A DNA stretch of 64,000 nucleotides from Diphasiastrum complanatum (taxonomy: Eukaryota; Streptophyta; Lycopodiopsida; Lycopodiales; Lycopodiaceae): assembly GCA_029204225.1 (NCBI GenBank), contig MU832152.1, positions 1 to 64,000 of the forward strand, read 5' to 3'. How positions within the stretch are numbered: position 1 is the first letter of the stretch; each line of letters begins with the position of its first letter. This document shows, one piece after another, positions 1 to 11,623 of this stretch. Both the position numbers and the translations under genes were made by a program. The notes under the pieces are model-generated. The model had not been told where the DNA came from, made no database searches, and saw only the letters and a program-made list of their open reading frames with translations.

Positions 1-89
1 TAAACTTAGTTAGCAGCTAACTTTTTCTTGACTTGACGTTGGGAGGAGGATTGCAATTTGCAACCAATCAGCTTTGGAAGTATCATCAA

Positions 90-535
90 TTGACAACCTC
101 TATTTTGAATCGCAGCTCGAAGCCCTTGTCCATCCTTTCTTTGATGAATTGCGAGATCCAAACACCCGTCTACCCAATGGTCGAGCATTGCCACCTCTGT
201 TCAACTTCAAACCTTTAGGTATTGCCAAGTTGTCACTGCAACCTTTCAAATGTCTAAACTGGGCCTGCATAATCTGTGTTGCTCTATCTGCTTGGATCCA
301 TCATAAATTTTTAATGTTCATTCGAATCAACTTACTAGCCTCAGCTGTAATAATAATTTTTTACCTTTGCCAAATATTTTTTTTATTCAATGTATTTTGG
401 AGTTATTTCCGGGTAGTGTCTTTTGGTGTTTTCTGTATTTCTTTTCTGCAGTACATCAATGGTGCTTCTCCCAGATCTTCTGCATCGTCTTATCCCTGAA
501 CATGCATATAAGCAGGTTCCATTTTTGGCATTGTA
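90..535 (+). pseudogene. Shaggy/GSK3-type protein kinase, C-terminal exon remnant
   Basis: Translation near 110-216 gives [20 protein letters not shown] and then [13 protein letters not shown], the conserved C-terminal end of plant shaggy-related (GSK3) Ser/Thr kinases. A second block at 452-535, after an acceptor-like ttttctgcag, gives INGASP and, one frame over, [14 protein letters not shown] before a stop. The ~235 bp between the blocks sits where these genes have an intron. An extra C within GASP shifts the frame, the block before LEALVHP has lost codons, and the donor does not fit a clean GT. The kinase core is absent or lies outside the window. I read it as a truncated, decayed genomic duplicate rather than a processed copy, since the intron is kept. 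The family call is confident; the pseudogene status is an inference. Confidence 0.75.
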
Positions 536-3025
536 AGTTCTAGTGATCAATGAGGAACTGCCTGAGATATGTCATCAGCACAAACAAGAAAAGTGTGATC
601 TTTATCAGCGGTTGGATATAGCCTTTGTTGCGCTGCTCTTTCTGGAGAAATTTGGTCAGGAAAGGTTCAGAAGTTAAGACATTGCAGTTGCTAGGAGGAC
701 TTCTCCTCATAAGCATTCAGGTTGCTCTCTGAGCTTAGTTCTGTCAATTTATGCTTTAATAGGTTGAAGCATTTCACCATCGTGCAAGCAAGGACTCGCT
801 GAAGTGTTGTGCATGATCAGACACTAGACTTTATCATCCTCTGTTCATCTGGAGTAGCATCTATACGCGGGACTGCTTTCTTTAGGCATTTGGTACTGTT
901 TGTAGAAGTATTTTGGATATTAATTAGATTCCTGAACTCACTCGGTCCTTTCTATTGGAAAATCATGGCAAAGAACCAAAAGATAAAACATGCTGTACCG
1001 GATCATGGATTGTGAATGCACTACAGTATATTCACTAGGCTGATAATGAATCAAATGTGCGATATTTCATACTGAGCACAATGGTTTATGCATTCTTGTG
1101 TGTAGTTTTACCAAGGGCGGTTAATTCTGGAGCCTTCTATTATACTGGAATTTTCTCTTCTCAAATTGCTTGAAACATATGGCAGGCTAGCTGATGATCT
1201 TGAAGCTGGTAGCTTCTGGAAATTATTTTACTTATATTGCTTTCAGATTTCCGTGAATTCTAGATGTATAGTGTGTGATTCTTTTCCCCGTTGCCTCTAG
1301 AGAAGGTACACATCATTTGACAAACTGGTGTGAAAATAAATAGAAAAAGTTGATGCATATACAGTTACTGAGTCTGTCATCCAACATACAGCTGTCATTG
1401 TTGGGCAGTGAGGTCGACCATCAAATAGAAGAATTTTGTGCTTCTGGGAAATCAATGATTAACCTTTCTAAAATTATCTTCTAAAGGTCAATATGCCAAC
1501 AGCAAGGCACTATTCTTCTTCAGCATGTCCATCTCTGTTGCCCCCACTGATCCTCCCACTTGTCTTTAGCTGCAAAAAGATGTGCTCTTGCACTTTGAAA
1601 CATACTGGATGATGAATGTTTGTGCTTGTGACCAGCACCTACTCTAGAGTGCCGATGAGGTGAGTAGGAATGTCGTAGGATTTGGTTCATGCTATGCACC
1701 GTGAAGTTGATGGTCTAAGACTTTGTGGTTGGACTCCCTAGAATTGAATATTATAACATCGATATGCTGGCTGGCTTTTGTAGCCTTGTTGACAGATCAG
1801 TCACTCCTATTTAAGATTTGAGTACTGCTTCCCCCAGTGCATGTCTGCTCAGACACCACATATGTCATATTACTTTAGCCAAAGATATGATCATTCAAGC
1901 TAGTTAGTCCTCTAATTAACAGAAACGGTATGTAACTTTATCAGAAAGTTGGGCTACAATAGAACTGTTGACATCACATTGAAATAAACATGGGCAATTC
2001 TTTTCATACAAAGTAGGGAATACTTATTATGCAATTTTATACTTCATTTTATGAGATGTATGACCTCCAAAAATGATCTTAGGACATGCCAGATAAAATA
2101 TGAAGTTCATTTGTCACATAATATGGAGCCTCCAAAAAGCTTTGTAACTTGTAACACAATACAGCAGCTCTTATTATTAACTCTCTTGCAGTTTAATTGT
2201 TTTTTTCAGTGGTGAGTATTCCTTCATAATGAATATACATATACAAGAAGTGGTATGACTTATTAGTAGGTGATCTTGTTTGTTGCTGTACTAATTGTCT
2301 AAGGTCTATGGAAAGGCATAAAAGGCCGTGCCCTTTCACCTTAAAACTGCTTGAGCACTTATTCAGCATTTTTTGTAGGCAGCATGGCTTCAAATTAAGT
2401 ATTCACTATCCACAAGTGATAACAAAACAAAAAGTGACTGTTTCTTTTGCACTTTGAGATACTCCATTGAAAATTCACTTCCATGAATGTGACCTTAACT
2501 ATACCTGCTTGACATTGAAATATGGGCTGTTTGTACTCAAATGAACACACTATTGGATCTCTGGCTGATGCCAAATTCCAAGTAAAAATTCTAGAGGACT
2601 GAGATTTCTTGCCTGCATGCCCTTTTTCATCGACCTTATGGACTAGTATTTTGATATTTCTCAAATAAATCACAACCACCTTGACTCTAGTGTCATCAAT
2701 TATACAAGCATTGGTTCTAATAATAGCTACAATATTGGCCATTCTGACTGCTATAATGCTGGCTCATGAGCTCTTCTTTTCTTGTGCATTATTGATGCTA
2801 AGCTAGCATGAGCGGCAGGTGTAGCTACTACTGTTGCAATGGTACACACATGTGCACGGTTCGTTGTAGCTCGAATATGTCTCATGACTCGAATTAGAGC
2901 CTTCCAATCATGCCAAGATTTGCCATGAATTGGCTGAGTGAGCTAATTGCAAAAGAAATATTAAGTTTGGGACATATCATTGCATACATGAGAGTTCCGA
3001 GTATCGATTGATATGGATACTCTTT
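536..3025. other. Unassigned DNA; first ~480 bp may be the old 3' UTR of the kinase remnant
   Basis: No coding region is convincing on either strand. The longest open frame (2395-2742, minus) matches nothing I recognise. The stretch directly after the stop at 535 is probably former 3' UTR. Confidence 0.4.
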
Positions 3026-3141
3026 CATTTGCTCCTTCTTACCCAAGGGAGTTGGCTCAATTGGTTAGCTTGACATCCAAAGTTTCTTTGGTCTCAAGTT
3101 CGAGCCTTCCCTTGGAAACCAAGAAGCATTTGCTCCTTCTT
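3026..3141. repeat. 15-bp target-site duplication flanking the tRNA-like insert
   Basis: CATTTGCTCCTTCTT occurs at 3026-3040 and again, without mismatch, at 3127-3141. The flanking bases differ on both sides. Confidence 0.8.
3041..3126 (+). mobile_element. tRNA-like retro-insert (minimal SINE or tRNA retropseudogene)
   Basis: The 86-bp insert contains an A-box-like TGGCTCAATTGGTTAGC (3053-3069) and a B-box-like GTTCGAGCC (3098-3106). Its ends pair as an acceptor stem (CAAGGGA at 3044-3050 with TCCCTTG at 3108-3114). CCAAAG/CTTTGG makes a hairpin in the anticodon-arm position. It is bounded by a perfect 15-bp direct repeat, CATTTGCTCCTTCTT, at 3026-3040 and 3127-3141. An RNA polymerase III-type head between a target-site duplication is what LINE machinery leaves. 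There is no long SINE body and only a short A-rich end. I cannot assign an amino acid. Confidence 0.65.
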
Positions 3142-3589
3142 GTGCCTTGTCTAAGGACATTGGTCCTTTGACAATCGCAATCCTGGATCCATTGATGAGT
3201 GAGCTTCTTTACAATTAATCAAATTATATGTGATAAGCATTTGTTCAGCTATGTAAATCAACTATCTTGTTCATTCTCTATGGATCTAAATTCCTAGACA
3301 GTAGTGAGCTTCACTCGGATTGGCCACGTCGAATTCAAAAAACAGCATCTGCTTAACATCCTTTACAAGGTCGACACTGTAGCTAAAAGGTAGTGTTCAT
3401 CACATGTAAGGTGATAATTATAAAGGAATGTTGCACTAATTTGAAATAAACATTTGAATCGGCAATGCTTGGTCTATAACCGTGATGGATGAGAAATGTG
3501 TTGATCCTTTGAAACCAAGCCCTTGTTGATTATTTGAAGCCATGAAGTGCCTTGTGTAGTTTGCCGTTGGAATGCACCCTGTAGATATC

Positions 3590-4419
3590 TTGTTCAATAA
3601 CTCCGTTCAGATAGGATGTTTGCACATCGAGTTGATGTACTTCTCGGGATCTGAGAGAATCCGCGTGCCACTAGTCGACATACCTTCCTTTGATCGATAC
3701 TCCCATCAGCCTTGTACTTGATCTTAAAGATCCATTTGTAATTGATAAGATTGTTGCTGATAGGTAATGCGACAAGTGACCATGTCTGGTTCTTGATCAG
3801 GAAGGCATACACTCTATCCATTGTCTCTCTCTAGAGATTTGAGTTAGGTTGGATGAGTGCCTCTTCGATTGTAGTAGGTTCTTGAGTGAAATAGCAGGCA
3901 GATTCATGAATGTATCGCGTGGGCTATGTGCGCACTCTGGTCGATCTTCGTGGAGGTGGCGTTAGCTGATGATCCAGTACTAGGTTTTATTGCTCATGAG
4001 TAGCAACAACATTTTTTTTAGACTCATTGTCGAATAGTTGTTCCGACTGTCGACATGCTTGAACTAGTGGCTCGAATGATTGTGTTGATGGCATGAGTTA
4101 TTGAAGGCTCGTATGAACTCTACCCTTGTCTTTCAAGTCGATGAACTAATTCTCGATAAAAATAATATCCCTACTGAAAAAGATCTACTCAGTATTGGGG
4201 TCGTACAACAAGTAGGTGTTCAGAAGAAGTGTAACCAATAAGGATGGATATGAGACTTCGGAAGTCCAATTTTTTTCTTGTCTCTTTTGGGATCTGCACG
4301 TAGGCGATACAACCAAATACTCGAAGATGCTTCACTGATGATTTGGATCCTGTCCAAACTTCATAAGGTGTCTTACCTGAGAGGGCCTTAGTCGAACACC
4401 TATTTTGGATGTCAAACAT
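3590..4419 (-). pseudogene. Ty1/copia pol fragment (integrase C-terminus and start of reverse transcriptase)
   Basis: Read on the minus strand, 4419-4189 encodes an integrase tail with the copia signatures SGKTPYEVWTG and VKHLRVFGCIAYV. About 300 bp on, 3900-3594 gives EPTTIEEALIQP, TWSLVALPI and NYKWIFKIKYKADGSI followed by ARGFSQ, the start of copia reverse transcriptase. The catalytic YVDD part and RNase H are missing, and stops separate the pieces. The upstream end is abutted at about 4411 by an unrelated plus-strand copia piece, so the junction is a chimeric breakpoint. Confidence 0.8.
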
Positions 4420-4617
4420 TCGTCCCTACGATTGTTATTTGCATATGCAGTTGCTTATGACCTCAGGATCCACATTGTGGACGAGAAGACGACCTTCTTG
4501 CATGGCGAGTTAGACGAAGAGGTCTATATGGATCAACCCCCAGGATATGTCTCAAATTCACTTTCTGATTATGCATGCAGAATGCATAGAAGTATCTACG
4601 GTCTGAAACAGTCAGTT
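4411..4617 (+). pseudogene. Ty1/copia reverse transcriptase fragment, duplicate of 29301-29508
   Basis: About 205 bp encoding VKHSSLRLLFAYAVAYDLRI, ELDEEVYMDQPPGYVS and MHRSIYGLKQS (copia RT core). It matches 29301-29508 in Copia-2 almost base for base. It begins abruptly against a minus-strand integrase fragment and ends abruptly, so it is a small displaced patch, not a separate element. Confidence 0.8.
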
Positions 4618-4832
4618 CGGATCCATGTGCTCTCATCGCGAGGTTGATGAATAAAGAAATGAAATTCTATTGGAAGTAACGAGTATGCAACCAACTCATG
4701 GGATCACTTGAGCATGAGGCTTACACATCCATGATTGGGGGCCCATTCAAGGGATGCATATGGGACGTGAAGTGTCAATGTGACACCATCACCTTTTTTT
4801 TCTCTCTCTCTCTTCCTGCACATGAACAAAGT

Positions 4833-4891
4833 TTACGATGCTCACCAAACCCTAAACTTTGAAATGTATAAAAAATACCACATTAACTTAA
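4833..4891. repeat. 59-bp repeat next to a CT microsatellite, copy 1
   Basis: Starts TTACGATGCTCACC and runs to the (C)n/(CT)n tract. Nearly identical to 11537-11596, which is also followed directly by a CT tract. Confidence 0.75.
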
Positions 4892-4899
4892 TCCCCCCC

Positions 4900-5619
<720 letters not shown>

Positions 5620-6300
5620 TGTAGGGCTTGTAGATCAGTCGATGAGTAGCCCTTCCCCTTGTCAAAGAGGGTTAGAACACTAGATAGGTACCTAACTATG
5701 TCAAGTTGCTAGATTTAGATGCATTCTACTCTTTTTCCTAACTCTACTCCCCATTAACACTACTTCCACTAACTCTAATCCACTTAACACCACTTCCGCT
5801 AACTCTAACCACATGCATTCATCTTGATAGAGGGTGAATAGAGAAAGAGAGAGAGAGAGATAGAGGTAGAGAAGAGGGTAGAGATGGAGGTTAGCTCAAA
5901 TGCTCAATGTCATGGTTATGGAAAAACCTTAACTAGCACAAAGCAAAAACAATGGAAACTCAAAACAATAAGCAAATCACAATAAGAACATAAGCAAGAT
6001 TGATTAGCAAATGATGATACTTGAGCTCTCAAAATAGTAGAGTCTCCTCCTCTCAATTAAGCATAGAAATGGGTTACAAATGGTGCCTTTTTATCTTTGG
6101 GGTGGCCCTTGCCCCTTGCTTCCTATTGGCTACTTGCAAAAGATGGGATTGTAATCCATACCATCCACAAGAAACACAAATGAATCTATGGTGTAGGAAG
6201 AAACACACCCCACCTACCACCATTTGACTTTTGACTAATCCCAAAAAACTTAGTAAATTAACTTAAGCTTAACTTTGGCCTTCTAATATTATTTTAATTA
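5620..6300 (-). mobile_element. Gypsy LTR copy, solo or truncated
   Basis: Starts TGTAGGG at 5620 and is colinear with 47852-48530, the LTR beside the minus-strand gypsy element. Shared blocks include aacactagatagg, cctaactctac, a GA-rich stretch, ggttagctcaaa, gagtctcctcc and ggcccttgcccc. No gypsy internal sequence follows. Its right part overlaps the start of the ~550-bp repeat described at 6204-6761. Orientation is taken from the gypsy element at 42038-47851. The end is not exact. Confidence 0.6.
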
Positions 6301-6761
6301 TGTGTCTCCTTGAGACATATCTTTGTGCAAGTCTGCATGTGCACGTGAGGAAAGTGGTGGCTCACGCGCTTGCACGTTTGGATCTTGCTGATTGTATGGC
6401 AACGTCTGGTTGAATTCTTTGATGGTCATGATAATGTGAATTCGACTCATCCTACACAAAAGAAGTGCAATAAGGGTCAAGAACATTGGAAAATCCTCTC
6501 TAGTTATGAAGATCGCCAAAAACATACAAGATAAATGTGCAATATAATGAGCAATGTTAAGTTTGCTAACATCGAGTGCAGTGAAAGATAGATACATAAA
6601 ACTCACCGAAGAACTGACTTTGGGCCGCACAAATAATGACTCTCTCTCAATCTATCTGTACATGCGAATGTGTGATATAGTAATATATCGTTCTCGTCGT
6701 AATGCATATTTACATCGTGTACGTGGGCATGGTATTCTCTGGTTTAGCCAAGCTGGCGGTG
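6204..6761. repeat. Repeat B, copy 1
   Basis: About 555 bp from aaacacaccccacctacc to ggtttagccaagc, nearly identical by eye to 9320-9870. Its first ~100 bp continue the LTR copy at 5620. It ends exactly where a copia integrase sequence begins. Confidence 0.85.
6298..6630 (-). CDS. Unrecognised ORF in repeat B, copy 1 (110 aa)
   Basis: The frame stays open in both copies of repeat B although the copies differ at many bases and by an in-frame 3-bp change. The protein has a central hydrophobic stretch (FPMFLTLIALLLC) and a polar C-terminus (EPPLSSRAHADLHKDMSQGD). I recognise no family. It may be an exon of a captured membrane-protein gene or chance coding within a repeat. Confidence 0.3.
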   Translation of the reverse strand: MRPKVSSSVSFMYLSFTALDVSKLNIAHYIAHLSCMFLAIFITREDFPMFLTLIALLLCRMSRIHIIMTIKEFNQTLPYNQQDPNVQAREPPLSSRAHADLHKDMSQGDT

Positions 6762-9056
6762 AGTGTTTTTCAACAGAGTTTATAAACTTTTGCAAGAATT
6801 AGGGGATCAAGAGACAAACCACTACACCCTATTCACCACAACAGAACGGAGTTGTAGAACAGAAAAACAGATCCATTGTGCAAATGGCTAGGGCAATGCT
6901 TAAGAGCAAGGGTTTGCCAAATACTTTTTGGGCAGAAGCATGCAACACAGCTACTCTTATCTTGAATCGGTGTCCTACGAAGTCCGTGGAGGGTAAGACA
7001 CCTTACGAAGCTTTTACTGGAAAGAAACCTAATGTTTCTCATTTACGAGTATTTGGTTGTGATGCTTACGCTCATGTACCTAATGAAAAATGAAAGAAGC
7101 TGGATGCAAAAGCTGTTAAGTGTATTTTCCTTGGATATGATGAAAGAGCCAAGGCATACAAGATGTATGACACAGATGCACAAAAGATCGCGATTTCCAG
7201 AGATGCTACTTTTGATGAGATGGGTCAAAATGATCAAATAAAATTGACAATTGATCTCTTTGATGATAAAGCTAAAGTGCAAGTGAAGGAAGAAGTTGGT
7301 GTCGATATGGAAGAGCCAATGGAAAAAGACAGGGTCAATAATGAGATTCCTAGGAGAGGGCCTAAGTGGTACTTGTCAGTAACAAGTGATGCTAATCAGG
7401 GAGATACTCCCGAATCAAGTGAGCAGGGAGACCTTAGAAGATCAAGTAGAAATCGAAAACCTCTTGCAAGATTAGAGATGAATCTAGCCCTAATGGGTTC
7501 TGTGCTCAAGGCTCAAGAACCAAAAATTTTTGATAAAGAAAAGGAGCACAAGGAGTGGCGTGAAGCTATGGAAATAGAAATGGAAGCTATAACAGAAAAT
7601 AGGACGTGAACTTGGTTGAGCTACCTGATGGTAAGATGCCTATCACTTACAAATGGATATACAAGATCAAATATGGAACTGATGGGCAACTCAACAAGTA
7701 CAAAACACAGTTGGTTGCGAGAAGATTTGAGCACCAGGAAGGTATTGATTTTGAGGAAACCTTTGCACCCGACGGCTAAGATGGTAACTATATATTCTAT
7801 CATTGCTATTTCTGTTTTCTATGGTTGGAAGATCCAGCAAATGGACGTTAGATTTGCTTTTCTTAATGGAGTGCTGGATGAAGAGGTGTACTTAGTACAA
7901 CCTCAAGGATCTGTTGAGCCAAGGAGAGAGCATCTCGTTTGTAAGCTCAACAAAGCCATTTATGGATTGAAGCAAGCACCACGGGCGTGGTACTCTTGCA
8001 TTGATGAACACTTCAAGCGAAGGGGAATGGTAAAGAGTGATGCTAATCCTGATCTTTACATTCTAAGGCAAGACTCAGATATAGTCTTCGTTGTTTGTAC
8101 GTGGATGATTTGATTATTACAGGAAGTAATGAGAGCTTAATTGATAAAATAAAATTAGATCTTTCCAATGCTTTCGACATGAGTGATCTAGGATTGATGC
8201 ACTATTGTCTTGGCATTGAAGTATGGCAAAAGGACGACATGGTCTTTCTTAGACAAAGCAAATATGCACGAGATTTGCTTTATAAGTTCAATATGCAGGA
8301 TTGTAGGCCCTTGAGTACACCTATGGATGTCAACATGAAGCTTACTACATATGATGAATATGAGAAAGTGGATGCTTATTTGTATAGACAGCTCGTGGGT
8401 AGTTTGATTTATTTGACACACACACGACTTGATATTTCTTATGCTGTTGGTATTGTTAGTCAATTTACGCAAGATCCTAGTCAAGCACATTGGAAGTATG
8501 CTAAACGTATTCTCAGATACATTCGAGGGACATTGAATTTTGGTTTGAAGTATGATCAACCTAAAGTGTCAATGTTGGTAGGTTATATAGATGCCGATTG
8601 GGCAGGTAATATTGATTACAGAAGATCTACTAGTGGTCATACATTCAGTTATGGTATAGCTGCAATTTCATGGAGCAGCAGAAAGCAACCTACAATAGCC
8701 TTATCATCTACAGAAGCTGAATATCGAGCACTCAGCAATGCTACACAAGAAGCGGTATGGTTACGAAAATTGCTTGTGGATTTAGGTCAACCACAGGTGG
8801 ATGCGCCTACTATATCTTGCGATAATCTAAGTTGTATTCAGCTTGCCAAAAATCCAGTTCTACATGCTCGAACCAAGCACATCGAAATACACTACCATTT
8901 TGTTCGAGAGAAAATTCTTGATTGAGCCATTGATCTTTTTTTTGTAAATCTGAAGATCAAATGGCAGATATTTTTACAAAGTCATTAGGTAGATGTAGAG
9001 AAGTTTCGTACTCTATTAGGAATAGGAGAATATAATTTTATCACTGAGGGAGAGTG
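6762..9056 (+). pseudogene. Copia-1: Ty1/copia pol, 5'-truncated, with frameshifts
   Basis: The sequence enters in the integrase core (GGECFSTEFINFC, PYSPQQNGVVEQKNR) and continues through the integrase tail (GLPNTFWAEACNTA, SHLRVFGCDAYAHVP), reverse transcriptase (YKWIYKIKYGTDGQ, QMDVRFAFLNG, YGLKQAPRAWY, then YVDDLIITG at 8095) and RNase H (DADWAGNIDYRRSTSG, ALSSTEAEYRALSNA, ARTKHIEIHYHFVRE), ending at 8925. Defects are a TGA at 7091, a shift near 7607, one near 7780 and one at 8095. The 5' LTR, gag, protease and integrase start are gone. A polypurine-like gagggagag at 9047-9055 precedes the 3' LTR. Confidence 0.9.
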
Positions 9057-9318
9057 TTAGAAATCAATGATAAACTTCATTGTTACTGTTTATGAGGTAC
9101 ATTAATGTTGACAGCTGTGACCAGCTGTCATTAGCCGTAGGCTAGTCTATTAGTCTACTCGTAGGTTTTTTCTCTCTATCAGGGGTTCAGGGTTTATTTG
9201 TACATTTTACATTCTGTATGAGGAAGTGTGATAGAGTGACAGTGCGTGTTCTTCTTCCGCCTTCTTGTGGTGATTGCTTATGGTGAATGCTTGATGTTGC
9301 ATATCTAATTCTTGACAG
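9057..9318 (+). mobile_element. Copia-1 3' LTR
   Basis: Starts TGTTAGAAATC directly after a polypurine tract and ends TTCTTGACA, so it has the TG...CA ends of an LTR (262 bp). After it comes GAAACACACC, the sequence that also precedes repeat B copy 1, consistent with a GAAAC target duplication. Confidence 0.75.
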
Positions 9319-9319
9319 A

Positions 9320-9870
9320 AACACACCCCACCTACCACCATTTGACTTTTGACTAATCCCAAAAAACTTAGTAACTTAACTTGAGCTTAACTTTGGTACT
9401 CTAATATTATTTTAATTATGTGTCTCCTTGAGACATATCTTCATGCAAGTCTGCATGTGCACGTGAGGAAAGTGGTGGCTCACGCGCTTGCACGTCTGGA
9501 TCTTGCCGATTGTATGGCAACGTCTGATTGACTTCTTTGATGGTCATGATAATGTGAATGCGAGTCCTCATCCTACACAAAAGAAGTGCAATAACAGTCA
9601 AGAACATTGGAAAATCCACTCTAATTATGAAGACCGCCAAAAACATACAAGATAAATGTGCAATATAATGAGCAATGTTAAGTTTGCTAACATCGAGTGC
9701 AGTGAAAGATAGATACATAAAACTCACCGAAGAACTGATTTCGGGCCGCACAAATAATGACTCTCTCTCAATCTCTCTGTGCATGTGAACGTGAGATATA
9801 GTAATACATCGTTCTCGTCGTAATGCATATTTACATCATGTACGTGGGCATGGTATTCTCTGGTTTAGCC
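9320..9870. repeat. Repeat B, copy 2
   Basis: Second copy of the 6204-6761 repeat, beginning right after the Copia-1 3' LTR and diverging after ggtttagccaagc. Contains the second copy of the conserved minus-strand ORF. Confidence 0.85.
9416..9784 (-). CDS. Unrecognised ORF in repeat B, copy 2 (122 aa)
   Basis: Homologue of the ORF at 6298-6630, same frame, with a longer N-terminus. A hydrophobic core (FPMFLTVIALLLC) lies between a basic, Ser-rich start and an acidic end. A further open minus frame (9831-10106) lies upstream and might be a preceding exon. No family recognised. Confidence 0.3.
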   Translation of the reverse strand: MHREIERESLFVRPEISSSVSFMYLSFTALDVSKLNIAHYIAHLSCMFLAVFIIRVDFPMFLTVIALLLCRMRTRIHIIMTIKEVNQTLPYNRQDPDVQAREPPLSSRAHADLHEDMSQGDT

Positions 9871-10439
9871 AAGCCTCTGATCCAATCTATGATGGCCAGC
9901 CTCACCATTTGAAGAAGAAGAATGTGAACCTGCCATTTGCATCGGTCCACCTTGTTAAGTAACAATGGATCAAAAACAAAATTAGAAAGCATTAACATAT
10001 TGAATACACATATTACAAAATAATCGCTAAGCTTGACATACATATTACTAGCTAGGATCATGTTATCAGTTTTTTCATCGACATACACCACATAACCCAA
10101 AAACATAATTTTGTTGGCTTGTAATTTAATTACCCTTGGGGTTTGTAGTAAAAGGTTTGAGAAAACTGGATCTAGGGCAAGGGTTCTAGGGATCTAGGGT
10201 AAGGGGCTTATGGTTTAGATTCAAGAATCTAGTGAAGGGGGCTAAGAGAGTTTAGAGCTTAGAGTTAGAATTTAAAGCAAGGTATCTAGGAAAATGATTT
10301 AGTGTAATGGGTAATGAGTTTAGGGTTTAGCGGTACATTGTGATTAAAGCTTTGGTTATGTAGGTTTTTTAGACTCCATGTTTTTTTGTATATTTTGATT
10401 AAAGCATAGGAGGCGTCAAATTTATGGGCGACTATAAAA
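9871..10439. other. Non-coding; G/T-rich degenerate ctaggg/tttaggg words at 10130-10335
   Basis: Words such as gatctaggg, ttctaggg and tttagggtttag recur. No gene is seen apart from the unrecognised minus frame at 9831-10106. Confidence 0.35.
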
Positions 10440-10730
10440 AGGTATACAAGAGTCAGAATGGCCATCAGAATTAGCAGATCTACTAGATTCAGTATAGTGG
10501 TGTGTTTTTCGAAGGTTATTCAGATGGCCAATCCTCCAATACATCTGTGCAGATCTAAGACTTGCATCAGATCCTAATTAGTCTTGTAGATCCAAAGCTT
10601 TTATAAAACTATGCATGCTTGTTGTACTTTGTGTAGATTTGTTGTTTTCAAGAATAGATATAAACAAGAATTTTCCACAATGCTCATTACCTAATGAAAT
10701 TGGGCTTGAGCATAGAATTCCAATACTCCC
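10440..10730 (-). mobile_element. Probable 3' LTR of a minus-strand copia element
   Basis: On the minus strand AAGGGGGAG (polypurine tract) is followed by TATTGGAATTC, the typical start of a copia LTR. The far end is not determined, so the left coordinate is approximate. Confidence 0.45.
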
Positions 10731-11530
10731 CCTTAATGTGGATCCTGAAAATATTCAGTCTTCAGATTTAGCTGATTGTTAAATCTGAGATAGTGCTCCT
10801 TGGTGAAGTAATCTTCTGCCATAAACTATGTCCTGTAGTAAACCAAAGAAATTACTCTTGTGCTTTGGTTGTCACAATAGATGGATGTTGAATGTGATTG
10901 GAAAAATTCGATATCTGCAAGTAGGTTTGTCAGCCAAATTGCCTCCTTGGTAGCATTTGAGGCGACTAAAAAATCCGATTCTGTGGACGATAATGCTACT
11001 GAGGACTGTTTTTGACTGTGGGAGATTGGGCCTTGATTGTATAGAAATACAGATCCAGAAGTCGATATTATGATGTTGAAGTCGTCTACCCACTTTGCAT
11101 CTGTGTATCCTATGAGAATATTGGTTGATGGGTCGATTTTCTACTGATTGGCGAAAATTGGTTGTGTCGGATTGAAAAAATGTACTCTAGTGCTAACATG
11201 CATTTAAGATCTTTCATCAAAATCAGATTGTGACTGAGTAATAATGTATCATCTACATAAAGAGTAGTGATAATGAAAGGATCCGATACAGACTTTAAGT
11301 AAATATTTGAGTCTATCAAGTCTGAATAGAAACCATTCTCCTTTAAAACTGCAAGTGTGTGTCCTCTTCCATCTTGCACTAGTCAGCATCAATGGATGAC
11401 TTTTCCTCTGAAACAATGTTGAGTTTCTGCATAAAGTAGCAAGCCGGATCATTCATGAATAAGGATGGAGGCTGTCTGGATCAATTCGATCTTCTATGTT
11501 GAAATTCGATCCTTGATATTGTTAGAGCTG
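10731..11530 (-). pseudogene. Copia reverse transcriptase/RNase H fragment, degenerate
   Basis: Minus-strand frames give DSNIYLKSVSDPFIITTLYV followed by DDTLLLSH (the YVDD catalytic loop of copia RT, 11379-11240), an upstream piece at 11452-11249 and RNase H-like remnants at 11093-10872. Frames are broken several times. The upstream end stops at about 11530 beside the 59-bp repeat copy. Confidence 0.7.
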
Positions 11531-11536
11531 ATGAGG

Positions 11537-11596
11537 TTACGATGCTCACCAAACCCTAAACTTTGAAATGTATAAAAAATACTACATTAACTTAAT
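11537..11596. repeat. 59-bp repeat next to a CT microsatellite, copy 2
   Basis: Matches 4833-4891 with essentially one substitution (aatactac against aatacc-ac) and is followed by T(n) and (CT)n at 11597-11623. Confidence 0.75.
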
Positions 11597-11623
11597 TTTT
11601 TTTTTTTCTCTCTCTCTCTCTCT

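Noticed and set aside
2395-2742. 115-aa minus-strand ORF
   Set aside because: No recognisable motif, no neighbouring exons, and composition like the surrounding non-coding DNA.
10130-10335. Interstitial telomere-like repeats (tttaggg words)
   Set aside because: Only about two adjacent units are exact. The rest are loose ctaggg/ttaggg words without a regular period.
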